DNA from: Clostridiaceae bacterium AF10-41
Lineage (GTDB): Bacteria; Bacillota; Clostridia; Clostridiales; Clostridiaceae
Length of the DNA: 50,537 nt
Assembly (NCBI GenBank): GCA_027686065.1
Contig: JAQCTH010000016.1
Span: forward strand, 4,707-55,243
Direction of reading: 5' to 3'
This document shows positions 26,614-35,505 of the stretch, in pieces; the first letter of the stretch is position 1, and each line of letters opens with the position of its first letter. The notes under the pieces were generated by a model. It made no database searches, had not been told where the DNA came from, and saw nothing but the letters and a program-made list of their open reading frames with translations. The position numbers and the translations under genes are program-made.

Positions 26614-27378
26614 ATGGATATGAATGAGATACTTCATGTTGCTACTTTTGCTGGCAAAATCATGCTTGAATGTGGCGGTGAAACTTATAGAGCTGAAGAA
26701 ATAATTTGGAGAATTTGTAAAATATATGGTGTAGAAGAAGCTGAAAGTTTTGTTACTACAACAGGTATTATGGTTTCTGTATGTAGTAATGGCAAAACTT
26801 ATTCTTTAATAAGAAGGGTTTCCACTAGGACTATAGATTTAGATAAAGTTGATAAAGTAAATGATTTATCAAGAAATATTATAAGTAAGGGACTCTCAGT
26901 ATCTGAACTTAAATCTCAACTTCAAATTATTAATAATGGGGAAAGATATAGTAATAAAACTGCTATATTAATTTCTGCCCTAGGCGCCTTTTGCTTTGTG
27001 TTTCTTTTTGGTGGTAAATTAAGAGAAGCTATTGCCGCATTTTTTATTGGTCTTATTATAAAATCTCTATCTATAAAATTTTCTAATTTAGAAATAAATC
27101 AGTTTTTCATTAATAGTATTTTAGCTGGAATTACTGCTATAATTGCTATACTTTTCTTAAATATAGGATTTATAAATGATATAGATAAAACTATAATTGG
27201 TTCAATAATGTTATTAGTTCCTGGCCTTGCTATAACTAATGCAATTAGAGATACTATATCCGGCGATTTGTTGGCTGGCCTTACAAGAGCTGCCGAAGCC
27301 TTTTTAGTAGCTATATCAATCGCTATCGGAACTGGTGCAGTACTCAGCTTTTGGATTTCTACTTTTGGAGGGCTATAA
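26614..27378 (+). CDS. ThrE-type threonine/serine exporter, large subunit (YjjP family)
   Basis: 254 residues of the DUF1212/ThrE family. The N-terminal cytoplasmic part (about 1-115) contains AGKIMLECGGETYRAEE and FVTTTGIMVSV, the conserved block of the family, followed by about five membrane helices from residue 118 on (ILISALGAFCFVFLFGG, AIAAFFIGLIIKS, INSILAGITAIIAILFL, IIGSIMLLVPGLAITNA, AFLVAISIAIGTGAVLSF). ThrE in Corynebacterium exports threonine and serine as a single chain; here it is split into two genes, as in E. coli YjjP/YjjB. ATG 26614 follows AAGGAGAT. The second subunit begins 1 base after its stop. Confidence 0.9.
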   Translation: MDMNEILHVATFAGKIMLECGGETYRAEEIIWRICKIYGVEEAESFVTTTGIMVSVCSNGKTYSLIRRVSTRTIDLDKVDKVNDLSRNIISKGLSVSELKSQLQIINNGERYSNKTAILISALGAFCFVFLFGGKLREAIAAFFIGLIIKSLSIKFSNLEINQFFINSILAGITAIIAILFLNIGFINDIDKTIIGSIMLLVPGLAITNAIRDTISGDLLAGLTRAAEAFLVAISIAIGTGAVLSFWISTFGGL

Positions 27379-27379
27379 T

Positions 27380-27856
27380 ATGATGGTACAATCACTATTT
27401 GCGTTTTTTTCAACTCTTGGATTTGGAATATTATTTAATATAAAAGGTAAGAAACTGTTTTATGCTGCTTTAGGTGGAGGATTGAGTTGGTATATAAGTA
27501 TATTTTGTGAAAATTTAGGTTTCACTACTACTTCATCATTTTTTATTTCATCCATTATTTTTAGTATTTATTCTGAAATTCTCGCAAGAATATTAAAAAC
27601 TCCTGTTACTACCTTAATAATATGTGCATTAATTCCATTAGTTCCTGGAGGAGGCATGTATTATACAATGTACGAAGCAATAAATGGCAATATAATAAAG
27701 TCTCTTGAGCTTGGACTTAATACCCTTGCTAATGCTGGATCTCTTTCTCTTGGGGTTATATTTGTATCAACAGTTACTAGACTTTTAATGTCTGCTAGAA
27801 AGAAAAGAGAATTTAAAGAATTAGAAAAACGTGCAAAAAGAAAATTTGCAAAGTAA
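27380..27856 (+). CDS. ThrE-type threonine/serine exporter, small subunit (YjjB family)
   Basis: 158 residues with about four or five membrane helices (SLFAFFSTLGFGILFNI, AALGGGLSWYISIF, FFISSIIFSIYSEILA, TLIICALIPLVPGGGMYY, AGSLSLGVIFVSTVTRLL), matching the ThrE_2/DUF3815 half of the exporter. It should pair with the upstream subunit in the membrane. I place the start at ATG 27380 (a second ATG follows at once), 7 bases after GGAGGG; the frame extends further upstream to 27335 but only within the preceding gene. The tail is basic (RKKREFKELEKRAKRK). A perfect hairpin lies on the stop. Confidence 0.9.
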   Translation: MMVQSLFAFFSTLGFGILFNIKGKKLFYAALGGGLSWYISIFCENLGFTTTSSFFISSIIFSIYSEILARILKTPVTTLIICALIPLVPGGGMYYTMYEAINGNIIKSLELGLNTLANAGSLSLGVIFVSTVTRLLMSARKKREFKELEKRAKRKFAK

Positions 27857-27883
27857 AGCCATACACATTGTGTGTATGGCTTT
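27855..27883. terminator. Bidirectional intrinsic terminator
   Basis: A perfect 13-bp stem (27855-27867 with 27871-27883), loop of 3 bases, ending the exporter genes and the convergent ferredoxin gene. Confidence 0.85.
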
Positions 27884-27888
27884 AACTA

Positions 27889-28077
27889 TTATTCTTCTAT
27901 TGAGATTGCACTTACTGGGCAACCTTCACAAGCTTCTCTTGTAGCATCTTCTAATTCACTTTCAACAATACCTTCTTTAGCAACTGAAACTCCTGTTTCT
28001 AAAGAAAATATTTCTGGACAGACTCCTTCACAAAGTCCACAAGATATACATGTATTTTCATCCACAAAGGCTTTCAT
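27889..28077 (-). CDS. Ferredoxin, single [4Fe-4S]
   Basis: A 62-residue acidic ferredoxin that carries electrons in the cytoplasm. Cluster ligands are most likely Cys 10, 13 and 16 (CISCGLC) plus Cys 53 (GCPVSAI). Cys 20 and Cys 50 occupy positions like the disulfide pair of Desulfovibrio-type single-cluster ferredoxins, so one cluster rather than the classical clostridial two is expected. ATG 28077 follows GGAGGAAAG. Monocistronic; the redox partner is not evident from neighbours. Confidence 0.93.
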   Translation of the reverse strand: MKAFVDENTCISCGLCEGVCPEIFSLETGVSVAKEGIVESELEDATREACEGCPVSAISIEE

Positions 28078-28227
28078 ATACTTTCCTCCTAATATTTTAC
28101 ATCTAAATTTTATGTTCTATAAAATTTAATGTGTCTTTATAATATATAATTTAATTATATATTCAAATTTTTATTTGTCAATATTATTAGAAGATAATTA
28201 TTTGCGTTTAATATTAAATATTCTTTA

Positions 28228-29241
28228 TTATAATAACTTTATGTCATATTCTCTACATACTTTTAAATTCTTTTCATCCCAAACTGTTGATTGGACTTCT
28301 CCTATATGAGCTTTATTTAAGAAATACATACAAATTCTAGACTGTCCTATACCTCCACCTACTGTATATGGTAATTCTCCATTTAATAACATTCTGTGAA
28401 AGTCTAATTTTCTTCTATAATCATTTCCTGAAACTTTAAGCTGATAATCAAGTGCTTTTTCATCTACTCTTATGCCCATAGATGATAATTCTATTGCTCT
28501 ATCTAAAAGAGGATACCAGAATAATATATCTCCATTTAAACTCCAATCATCATAATCTGGGCTTCTTCCATCGTGTTTTTCTCCTGATTTAAGTATTCCC
28601 CCAATTTTCATTATAAATACTGCTTTATGCTCCTTACATATTGCATCTTCTCTTTCTTTAGACGTATATTTGGGATACATATCTTCTAATTCTTGAGAGG
28701 TTATGAAAAATATATCTTCCGGTAATTTTTCCTCTCCTGATATTAAATTTTTGTGAACATATTTCTCAGTTTCCTTGAATACTTTATAAATATTTCTTAC
28801 TATTTCTTTTAATTTTTCTTCAGTCCTATCACTTTTATCTATGACTTTTTCCCAATCCCACTGATCCACATAAACAGAATGAAGATTATCTAACTCTTCG
28901 TCTCTTCTTATAGCATTCATATCAGTATATAGTCCTTCTGATACCTTAAATCCATATCTGTGAAGGGCCAATCTTTTCCACTTAGCTAGTGAATGAACTA
29001 TTTCTACATCTTTTCCCGTTGCTAAAATATCAAATTTAACAGGTCTTTCTATACCATTTAAACTATCATTTACTCCACTTTCGCCTTCTACAAACAGTGG
29101 TGCTGAAACTCTTGTTAAATTTAAGCTTTCTGCTAATTCTTTTTCAAAAAAATCTTTTATTTTTTTTATGTGAACCTCTGTTTCTATTAATGTTGTGTTA
29201 CTTTTGTAACCTTCTGGTATAATTATTCCTTCTACTTTCAT
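28228..29241 (-). CDS. asnA: Aspartate--ammonia ligase
   Basis: AsnA makes asparagine from aspartate, ammonia and ATP; it shares the class II aminoacyl-tRNA synthetase fold. The 337 residues match the family: [81 protein letters not shown], and the C-terminal [20 protein letters not shown] 29241 follows AAGGGGAG. It is preceded by an asparagine-type T-box leader, so it should be turned on when tRNA(Asn) is uncharged. Confidence 0.97.
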   Translation of the reverse strand: MKVEGIIIPEGYKSNTTLIETEVHIKKIKDFFEKELAESLNLTRVSAPLFVEGESGVNDSLNGIERPVKFDILATGKDVEIVHSLAKWKRLALHRYGFKVSEGLYTDMNAIRRDEELDNLHSVYVDQWDWEKVIDKSDRTEEKLKEIVRNIYKVFKETEKYVHKNLISGEEKLPEDIFFITSQELEDMYPKYTSKEREDAICKEHKAVFIMKIGGILKSGEKHDGRSPDYDDWSLNGDILFWYPLLDRAIELSSMGIRVDEKALDYQLKVSGNDYRRKLDFHRMLLNGELPYTVGGGIGQSRICMYFLNKAHIGEVQSTVWDEKNLKVCREYDIKLL

Positions 29242-29310
29242 TTTTAAACTCCCCTTTTTAATAATATTAAATAATTAAATCTCCACTGTTTTAACAATTT
29301 TATTGCATTA

Positions 29311-29600
29311 AAAAAGCTCCCATCCCTATATAAATATATAAAAGGATGAGAGCTATACTTCACGTTGCCACCTTAATTCACTATTATCTCACAATAATAG
29401 ACTCTTCAAGTACATAAGTAAATAAAATACCTAGATACTCTAGCACTATAACGGGCGCAACCCGGCTACTGCCTACTAGTTGTTATCTTTCGGAGTACGG
29501 CTCAGAGATGTTATTCAAATTAACTTTCTTATTCTACTTACAGCAAGTGTAGAACTCTCTGAAAAGATATGTTAAATCTACTTCTTCTCTTCATAGCCTC
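29311..29600 (-). promoter_or_regulatory. T-box leader of asnA
   Basis: On the minus strand: a start-type AGAGAAGAAGTAGA (near 29590), Stem I with TTGCTGTAAG distal loop region, a specifier at AAC (29510-29512), the Asn codon, within GAATAACATCTCTGAGC; then Stem III with the GC-rich CCGGGTTGCGCCCG, the T-box GGTGGCAACGTG (29361-29372), and a terminator pairing 29315-29325 with 29344-29354 followed by a T-run. The specifier position lines up with that of the valS T-box. The variant GGCAAC in the T-box is a known alternative to GGTACC. Confidence 0.94.
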
Positions 29601-29675
29601 TAGTTCAATTATTTATGAGAAAATATTATCACTTTATAGATATTTTGTAAAGTAATATTTTTGTTTTTTAATTTC

Positions 29676-29948
29676 TTATTTTACAAAGGTATTTATTGTT
29701 TTTATAAGCTGTTTCAAAGTCTCTTGCTCAGATGACCCATCTTCAACTCCTAAGCAATTATTTGCATAATATTCTATTGTTAATCCACCAACTCTATTTA
29801 TAGCTGATCTAATAGCTGATATTTGAACTAAAATATCAGGACAACAAACGTTTTTTTCCATCATTCCTTGTATTCCTTTTACTTGCCCTTCAATTCTTTT
29901 TAGTCTATTTATTATATCTTTTCTTAACTTTTCATTTTCTTCTTCCAT
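29676..29948 (-). CDS. CsoR/CstR-family transcriptional repressor
   Basis: A 90-residue all-helical repressor of the DUF156 family. The family uses Cys-His-Cys to bind Cu(I); here Cys 36 (NVCCPDIL) and Cys 65 (ANNC) are kept, but the position of the copper His is Tyr 61 (EYYANNC). Loss of His with both Cys kept is what CstR-type persulfide sensors show, so a sulfur-responsive or other non-copper role is more likely. An operator-like palindrome at 29969-29987 lies about 21 bases upstream of the ATG, indicating autoregulation. No copper ATPase or rhodanese gene is next to it. Confidence 0.9.
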   Translation of the reverse strand: MEEENEKLRKDIINRLKRIEGQVKGIQGMMEKNVCCPDILVQISAIRSAINRVGGLTIEYYANNCLGVEDGSSEQETLKQLIKTINTFVK

Positions 29949-29968
29949 ATCTTAATCCTCCATGATAC

Positions 29969-29987
29969 TATACCTCTATAGGGTATA
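29969..29987. promoter_or_regulatory. Operator-like palindrome of the CsoR/CstR-family gene
   Basis: TATACCTCTATAGGGTATA has half-sites TATACC and GGTATA around a 7-base centre, matching the ATACC...GGTAT operators bound by CsoR and CstR proteins. It lies directly upstream of the repressor gene and about 155 bases upstream of the divergent aldehyde dehydrogenase gene. Confidence 0.75.
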
Positions 29988-30142
29988 TTTATATTTTATC
30001 ATTTATTTTAATATTTATATATACTTATTCAATTTTATTTTAAAATCTCTTACTTTTCTTTTATAGTGTTATAATAAAATTAACCATATAAAAAAATATA
30101 AAAAATTATATACTAGTAATTCAATTATATTGGAGGAATATT

Positions 30143-31519
30143 ATGAAAGATATTTTAGATACATTCAATAGCCAAAAAGAGCTTTTTTATTCGGCTAAAA
30201 CAAAGGATATAAATTTTCGAATAAATAATTTAAAGAAATTGAAAAAAATTATAAAAGAAAATGAAGATAAAATTTTAGATGCTTTATATAAAGATTTAAA
30301 AAAATCTGACTTTGAAGGCTTTGCTACAGAAATAGGTATAATTTATAGTGAATTAAATCTTCATATTAAAAATTTAAGAAAATGGTCAAAAACAGAAAAA
30401 GTTAAAAATTCTATAATTAATTTTCCTTCTAAAAGCTATATATATAAAGATCCTTATGGTGTTGTACTAATAATTGGCCCCTTTAATTATCCTTTCCAAT
30501 TAGTTATTTCGCCTTTAATTGGTGCTATATCTGCTGGTAATTGTGCAATCATAAAACCTTCTGAAAATACTAAAAATATAGCATTATTGCTTGAAAAGAT
30601 AATTAATGAAAATTTTAATGAAAATTTTATAAAAGTTGTTAATCCTTTAGGAGGCAAAGAGGTTGTTTCTTATTTATTAGATTTAAATTTTGATTATATC
30701 TTCTTTACAGGAAGTGTAAAAGTCGGAAAAATAGTTATGGAGAAAGCCTCAAAAAACCTTATTCCTCTAACTTTAGAGCTTGGGGGGAAAAGCCCTTGTA
30801 TAATAGATAATTCTGCTAAGCTAAATCTAGCTGCTAAAAGAATTGTTTGGGGAAAGTTTTTAAATGCTGGTCAAACTTGTGTTGCTCCAGATTATATATT
30901 TGTTCAAAAAGATATCAAAGAAAAATTATTGGAAGAATTAAAAAAAGAGCTATTTATTCAGTTTGGAAATAATTTAAAATCAAGTCCTGATTTTCCTAGA
31001 ATAGTTAACCTTCAGTCTTTTTCAAGATTAAAAAATTATTTAAAAGATGGTGATATCTACTTTGGTGGAAATTCAGATGAAAATGATTTATATTTAGATC
31101 CAACAATTTTAGTAAATATTCATCAAAATAGTTTGATTATGGAAGAAGAAATTTTTGGGCCTATTCTTCCAATCTTAGAATATTCAGATTTAGATGAAGT
31201 TATTTCTTATGTAACAAAAAAAGATAAACCTCTTGCTTTATATTACTTCTCTGAAAATTCTTCTTCTATAGAGAAAATTCTAAGTTTGACAACTTCTGGT
31301 GGAGTTACAATAAATGATACGATAATACATGTTGCTTCTTCATATTTACCTTTTGGCGGTGTTGGTTCAAGTGGCATGGGCTCATATCATGGTAAAGCTA
31401 GTTTTGATATTTTTACTCATAAGAAATCTGTTATTAAACGAGGTACTTTTATAGAGTTTCCTCTTAGATTTGCACCATATAATAATAAAATAAACTTATT
31501 AAAAAAGATTATGAAATAA
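30143..31519 (+). CDS. Aldehyde dehydrogenase (ALDH3-like)
   Basis: A 458-residue NAD(P)-dependent aldehyde dehydrogenase that oxidises an aldehyde to the acid. Landmarks are VVLIIGPFNYPFQL, the cofactor-side IIKPSENT, FFTGSVKVGK, the general-base Glu in TLELGGKSP, the catalytic Cys in NAGQTCVAPDYIF, EEIFGPILP, and the end PFGGVGSSGMGSYHG. The short length and lack of a long C-terminal part fit the class 3 (fatty or medium-chain aldehyde) group. GGAGG precedes ATG 30143. It is followed after 81 bases by an alcohol dehydrogenase, so the pair probably handles the same aldehyde/alcohol couple. Confidence 0.94.
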   Translation: MKDILDTFNSQKELFYSAKTKDINFRINNLKKLKKIIKENEDKILDALYKDLKKSDFEGFATEIGIIYSELNLHIKNLRKWSKTEKVKNSIINFPSKSYIYKDPYGVVLIIGPFNYPFQLVISPLIGAISAGNCAIIKPSENTKNIALLLEKIINENFNENFIKVVNPLGGKEVVSYLLDLNFDYIFFTGSVKVGKIVMEKASKNLIPLTLELGGKSPCIIDNSAKLNLAAKRIVWGKFLNAGQTCVAPDYIFVQKDIKEKLLEELKKELFIQFGNNLKSSPDFPRIVNLQSFSRLKNYLKDGDIYFGGNSDENDLYLDPTILVNIHQNSLIMEEEIFGPILPILEYSDLDEVISYVTKKDKPLALYYFSENSSSIEKILSLTTSGGVTINDTIIHVASSYLPFGGVGSSGMGSYHGKASFDIFTHKKSVIKRGTFIEFPLRFAPYNNKINLLKKIMK

Positions 31520-31600
31520 TAACTCTATTTTCTCTTTATTGAAATACTTCTATTATTGAAGTATTATATATTTATATTATAAAATATAAGGAGGTCCTTT

Positions 31601-32767
31601 ATGAGAAACTTTAATTTTAAAAATGGAACTGAAATTATCTTTGGAAAAGATTCTGAATCTCAAGTTGGAAATTTAATAAAGAAATATACAAATAAAATTT
31701 TACTTCATTATGGTGGAGGAAGTATAAAGAAAACTGGATTATATGATAAGGTTATTAAATCTTTAAAAGATTCAGATATAGAATTTGTTGAACTTTCAGG
31801 AGTTAAACCAAATCCTAGAGTTTCCCTAGTTCGTGAGGGGATTAAAATTTGTAGAGATAATAATATTGACTTTATTTTAGCTGTAGGTGGTGGAAGTGTT
31901 ATAGATTCTTCTAAAGCCATTGCTGCTGGAGTTAATTATAATGGAGATGTTTGGGATTTATTTATAGATAAGCCTATTAATCATAAATGTATACAACTTG
32001 CAACTATTTTAACAATTCCTGCTGCTGGTAGTGAAACAAGTTCTGGCTGTGTTATAACTAACGAAGATGGATTGTATAAAAGAAGTACAGGACATCCAAC
32101 TTTAAGACCTGTATTTTCAATAATGAATCCTGAACTTACTTATACTTTACCTAAATATCAAACTTCTTGTGGAATTGCTGATATGTTTGCTCATATACTT
32201 GAAAGATATTTTACAAATGAGCCTAATGTAGATTTAACAGATAGATTGTGTGAAGGAACAATGAAAGCAATAATAGATAATGCATTGAGACTTAACACAA
32301 ACCCTAATGATTATAATTCTAGAGCAGAAATTATGTTATCAGGTATGGTCGCTCATAATGGATCTTTAGATATGGGTAGACTTGGAGATTGGGCTAGTCA
32401 CGATATTGAGCATGAACTTAGCGGTGTGTACGATATCGCTCATGGTGCTGGATTGGCTATTGTGTTCCCTGCTTGGATGAAATTTGTTTATAAACATGAT
32501 ATTAATAGATTTGCTCAATTTTCAAACAGAGTATTTGATATAGATATAAATCTAAATGACCTTGAAGAAACAGCTTTAAAAGGAATCAAAGCTTTAGAAG
32601 ATTTCTTTACAACTATAGAACTACCAACTCGTTTAAGCCATGTGAATATTGACGATTCTAATTTAGAAGAAATGGCTAACAAGCTAGTTGCTCACACAGA
32701 TCATGCTGGCAATTTTGTAGAAATAAGAGCAAAAGAAGCATTAGAAATATTAAAATTGGCACTTTAA
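31601..32767 (+). CDS. Iron-dependent alcohol dehydrogenase (butanol dehydrogenase-like)
   Basis: A 388-residue group III Fe-type alcohol dehydrogenase that reduces an aldehyde to alcohol with NAD(P)H. Landmarks are the nucleotide motif GGGSVIDSSKAIA (about 98-110), AAGSETSSGCVITNE, and the metal-binding segments GIADMFAHILERYF (Asp/His) and SGVYDIAHGAGLAIVFPAWM (His), with a further His in FVAHTDHAG-type sequence (LVAHTDHAG). It resembles clostridial BdhA/BdhB and YugJ. AGGAGG lies 8 bases before the ATG. Together with the upstream aldehyde dehydrogenase it suggests fermentation or aldehyde detoxification. A terminator follows at 32863. Confidence 0.94.
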   Translation: MRNFNFKNGTEIIFGKDSESQVGNLIKKYTNKILLHYGGGSIKKTGLYDKVIKSLKDSDIEFVELSGVKPNPRVSLVREGIKICRDNNIDFILAVGGGSVIDSSKAIAAGVNYNGDVWDLFIDKPINHKCIQLATILTIPAAGSETSSGCVITNEDGLYKRSTGHPTLRPVFSIMNPELTYTLPKYQTSCGIADMFAHILERYFTNEPNVDLTDRLCEGTMKAIIDNALRLNTNPNDYNSRAEIMLSGMVAHNGSLDMGRLGDWASHDIEHELSGVYDIAHGAGLAIVFPAWMKFVYKHDINRFAQFSNRVFDIDINLNDLEETALKGIKALEDFFTTIELPTRLSHVNIDDSNLEEMANKLVAHTDHAGNFVEIRAKEALEILKLAL

Positions 32768-32862
32768 AAAAATCATAAAGTACTTTTTATCATCTTATTT
32801 CACAAAATAAATCAATTATAAATTCAAATTACACATCACTTGCTTCTATATTAGTATTTAAG

Positions 32863-32893
32863 GCTAGAAGATTAGGTCTCTTAATCTTCTAGC
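32863..32893 (+). terminator. Intrinsic terminator after the alcohol dehydrogenase
   Basis: A perfect 12-bp stem (32863-32874 with 32882-32893) followed by TATTTTTATT. It lies in the 300-base gap before sstT, which otherwise holds only the sstT promoter. Confidence 0.85.
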
Positions 32894-33003
32894 TATTTTT
32901 ATTATTTCTCTTACTCTATATATAATATTATAACCTATTCTTTTATTTGTTTTTTCATTATATATTTCTAAAAATTGACTATATAAGATTAAATATAATT
33001 TAT

Positions 33004-33032
33004 TTGTCGAGAAATTTATGATAAACTATAAA
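33004..33032 (+). promoter_or_regulatory. Predicted promoter of sstT
   Basis: TTGTCG (33004-33009), a 17-base spacer and TATAAA (33027-33032), 36 bases before the ATG. A second possible -10, TATAAT, lies at 32994-32999. Support is moderate in such AT-rich DNA. Confidence 0.4.
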
Positions 33033-33067
33033 AAGTATATTTAAACCATTAATTAGGAGGAGATATT

Positions 33068-34303
33068 ATGAAAAACTTAATGAAAAAATGGAATAAAATA
33101 AGTTTAGTTAAAAGAATAATATTAGGTTTATCTATTGGAATTATTTTAGCATTAACTATTCCAGAAAAAGCAAAGTCAATTGTAATTTTAGGTTCTTTAT
33201 TTGTAGGCGCTCTAAAAGCAATTGCTCCTATTCTTGTATTTTTTCTTGTTACATCTGCAATATGTCAGCATAAAAGCGGACAAAAAACTAATATGAAGTC
33301 TATAATTATTCTTTACTTACTTGGAACTTTTACAGGTGGATTTATTGGAGTTTTAGCAAGCTTTATTTTTCCAGTAAAATTAAATCTGGTAGCAGGAGTA
33401 GAAAACCTTTCACCTCCTGGTGGAATTACGGAAGTTCTAAAATCACTTTTAATGAATATTGTAGATAATCCAGTAAATGCATTAGTTACTGCAAATTATA
33501 TAGGTATATTATCATGGGCTGTAATTCTTGGATTTGCATTAAAAGGCGCAAATGATTCAACTAAAATAATGCTGGTTAATATTTCAGATGCTTTGTCTAA
33601 AATGGTTGGATGGATAATTAATTTTGCACCAATTGGAATTATGGGTCTTGTATTTGATGCAATTGCAACTAATGGAATTCAAGCATTTATAAGCTATGGA
33701 AAACTACTTATAGTTTTAGTTGGATGTATGCTATTTGTAGCACTTATTGCCAACCCAATTATAGTATTTATAAATATTCGTCAAAATCCATATCCTCTTG
33801 TTCTTAAATGTTTAAAAGAAAGTGGTATTACAGCATTTTTTACTCGTAGTTCAGCTGCGAACATTCCTGTAAATATGGATTTATGTAAAAGATTAGAATT
33901 AGATAAAGATACTTATTCTGTATCTATTCCTTTAGGTGCTACTGTAAATATGGCTGGTGCTTCTGTTACGATTTCTGTTTTAACTTTAGCAGCTGCACAT
34001 ACTTTAAACATTCCTGTTGATATTCCTACTGCACTTATACTTAGTATATTAGCAACTGTAAGTGCTTGTGGAACATCAGGTGTTTCTGGCGGATCCTTGC
34101 TTTTAATACCTTTAGCTTGTAGCTTATTTGGAATCCCTACTGATGTTGCTATGCAAGTAGTTGGGGTTGGATTTATTATAGGTGTAATACAGGATTCTTG
34201 TGAAACAGCACTTAATTCATCATCTGACGTTTTATTTACAGCAACTGCAGAATTTCATAAGAGACGTAAAGAAGGTAATTTAAATTTACATTTAAATAAA
34301 TAA
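33068..34303 (+). CDS. sstT: Serine/threonine:sodium symporter
   Basis: A 411-residue dicarboxylate/amino acid:cation symporter (DAACS family) of the SstT subgroup, which takes up serine and threonine with Na+. About eight membrane helices plus two re-entrant loops are expected. Diagnostic blocks are [31 protein letters not shown], the serine-rich [38 protein letters not shown] (cation and substrate site) and [25 protein letters not shown] precedes ATG 33068. Monocistronic. Together with glyA and the ThrE-type exporter it points to active serine turnover. Confidence 0.96.
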   Translation: MKNLMKKWNKISLVKRIILGLSIGIILALTIPEKAKSIVILGSLFVGALKAIAPILVFFLVTSAICQHKSGQKTNMKSIIILYLLGTFTGGFIGVLASFIFPVKLNLVAGVENLSPPGGITEVLKSLLMNIVDNPVNALVTANYIGILSWAVILGFALKGANDSTKIMLVNISDALSKMVGWIINFAPIGIMGLVFDAIATNGIQAFISYGKLLIVLVGCMLFVALIANPIIVFINIRQNPYPLVLKCLKESGITAFFTRSSAANIPVNMDLCKRLELDKDTYSVSIPLGATVNMAGASVTISVLTLAAAHTLNIPVDIPTALILSILATVSACGTSGVSGGSLLLIPLACSLFGIPTDVAMQVVGVGFIIGVIQDSCETALNSSSDVLFTATAEFHKRRKEGNLNLHLNK

Positions 34304-34381
34304 ATTATATTAATTAAGATTTACAATTAATATATTAATCAGTTCTATTTTATAATTAAAAACTTTATGTTTAACACAAAT

Positions 34382-34414
34382 AAAAATGAGGTCATATATG
34401 ATGGCCTCATTTTT
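34382..34414. terminator. Bidirectional intrinsic terminator
   Basis: A stem pairing AAAAATGAGGTCAT (34382-34395) with ATGGCCTCATTTTT (34401-34414), between convergent sstT and the DUF523 gene, with T-runs on both strands. Confidence 0.82.
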
Positions 34415-34423
34415 ATTTATTAT

Positions 34424-35389
34424 TTATATTCTCTCTTTTCCAGAATCACTTATATCAAGCAATTCCTCTGGGTATGCAGACCATATAGTTTGATTCAAAA
34501 GATATTCTTCATTATATTTTATAGCATAAGTTTTTAAAATATTTAAAGGTACATCCATGTGAATCTTATCTTCCTTATATTTATTAAATATATCTAATAC
34601 AAATTCCTTTTCACCCTTTGAAAGATAATCTGAAAAATATCCAAATATATGCATGAATGTATTTATATAATTACCTTTTCTAGGCATTTTAGAAAATGCC
34701 AAAGCTAAATGGTGCTCATATTCTTTTATAACCTGGTTAAAATATTTATTTCCATCATTAGCAACTATTTTTCCTAAATTCTTTAACTGACTTCTATTAT
34801 ATACCATAAGCAGATATTTATTATTTGAATGAAACTTGATTAACTCTCTAATAGAATTAGATTTTTCTACTTCCTTAAATTTAAAAAATGTATATACCTT
34901 AATTAAAAAATGCTCTCTTATAGCGTGATTAGTAAGACGTCCTTCTTCTTCAATAGGAAGATATGGGTAGTTTTTAATAGCATAAGAGGCAAATAATCCT
35001 ATACTCTTTTTTGATCCTATTGTTTTTTCCTTACCCAAATATAACTTTACATTTTTGGTTCCACAAGATGGTGATCTTCCTTTTAATATAAATCCATGTA
35101 CCTCTTCTAATGATTCAAAAAACTTATTTGAATATTGATCTATTTCCTTTGTATATATATTTCCACTATGCGGCTCATAAAGTTCTATTTTCTCTTTTTC
35201 CAATATTAATCTTATAGGCTTTCTAGGTGTGTCTAACCCAATATCTACTTCTGGACAAACAGTTATATAATTGACATATTTTTTTAATTTTTCAACAAAC
35301 TTATCTGATATCATATCTCCATTATATCTACAATTACAAAATCCTAAACATCTGCTTACTACAATTATGGGTTTCTTATCTTCTTTCAA
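34424..35389 (-). CDS. DUF523-DUF1722 protein (TudS-like desulfurase domain)
   Basis: 321 residues with two domains. Residues 1-150 are DUF523, with VVSRCLGFCNCRYNG, ITVCPEVDIGLDTPRKPIRL and KGRSPSCGT. In the characterised family member TudS, three Cys bind a [4Fe-4S] cluster used to desulfurise 2-thiouracil; Cys 14, the Cys of VCPEVD and the Cys of SPSCGT are in matching positions. Residues about 180-315 are DUF1722 (NKYLLMVYNRSQLKNLGKIVA), usually fused to DUF523 in bacteria (YbgA type). The activity here is inferred. ATG 35389 follows GGAGGGTG. It is followed on the plus side by sstT and preceded by a siroheme-reductase-like gene on the same strand. Confidence 0.9.
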   Translation of the reverse strand: MKEDKKPIIVVSRCLGFCNCRYNGDMISDKFVEKLKKYVNYITVCPEVDIGLDTPRKPIRLILEKEKIELYEPHSGNIYTKEIDQYSNKFFESLEEVHGFILKGRSPSCGTKNVKLYLGKEKTIGSKKSIGLFASYAIKNYPYLPIEEEGRLTNHAIREHFLIKVYTFFKFKEVEKSNSIRELIKFHSNNKYLLMVYNRSQLKNLGKIVANDGNKYFNQVIKEYEHHLALAFSKMPRKGNYINTFMHIFGYFSDYLSKGEKEFVLDIFNKYKEDKIHMDVPLNILKTYAIKYNEEYLLNQTIWSAYPEELLDISDSGKERI

Positions 35390-35505
35390 TTAACACCCTC
35401 CTTGAATACTTTACATTTAGCACTTAATAAACTTTTTTCTTTTGATATAAATATTTTACACGTTTATTATTTTTATAATACTCTTTCCCTAAAAGATATT
35501 ATTAT

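Noticed and set aside
27335..27379. Extended start for the small ThrE-type subunit
   Set aside because: The region overlaps the preceding gene; GGAGGG with correct spacing marks ATG 27380 instead.
27872..28129. Plus-strand ORF of 85 codons over the ferredoxin
   Set aside because: The minus-strand frame encodes a clear ferredoxin with its Cys motif and a good ribosome binding site, and this one is its antisense shadow.
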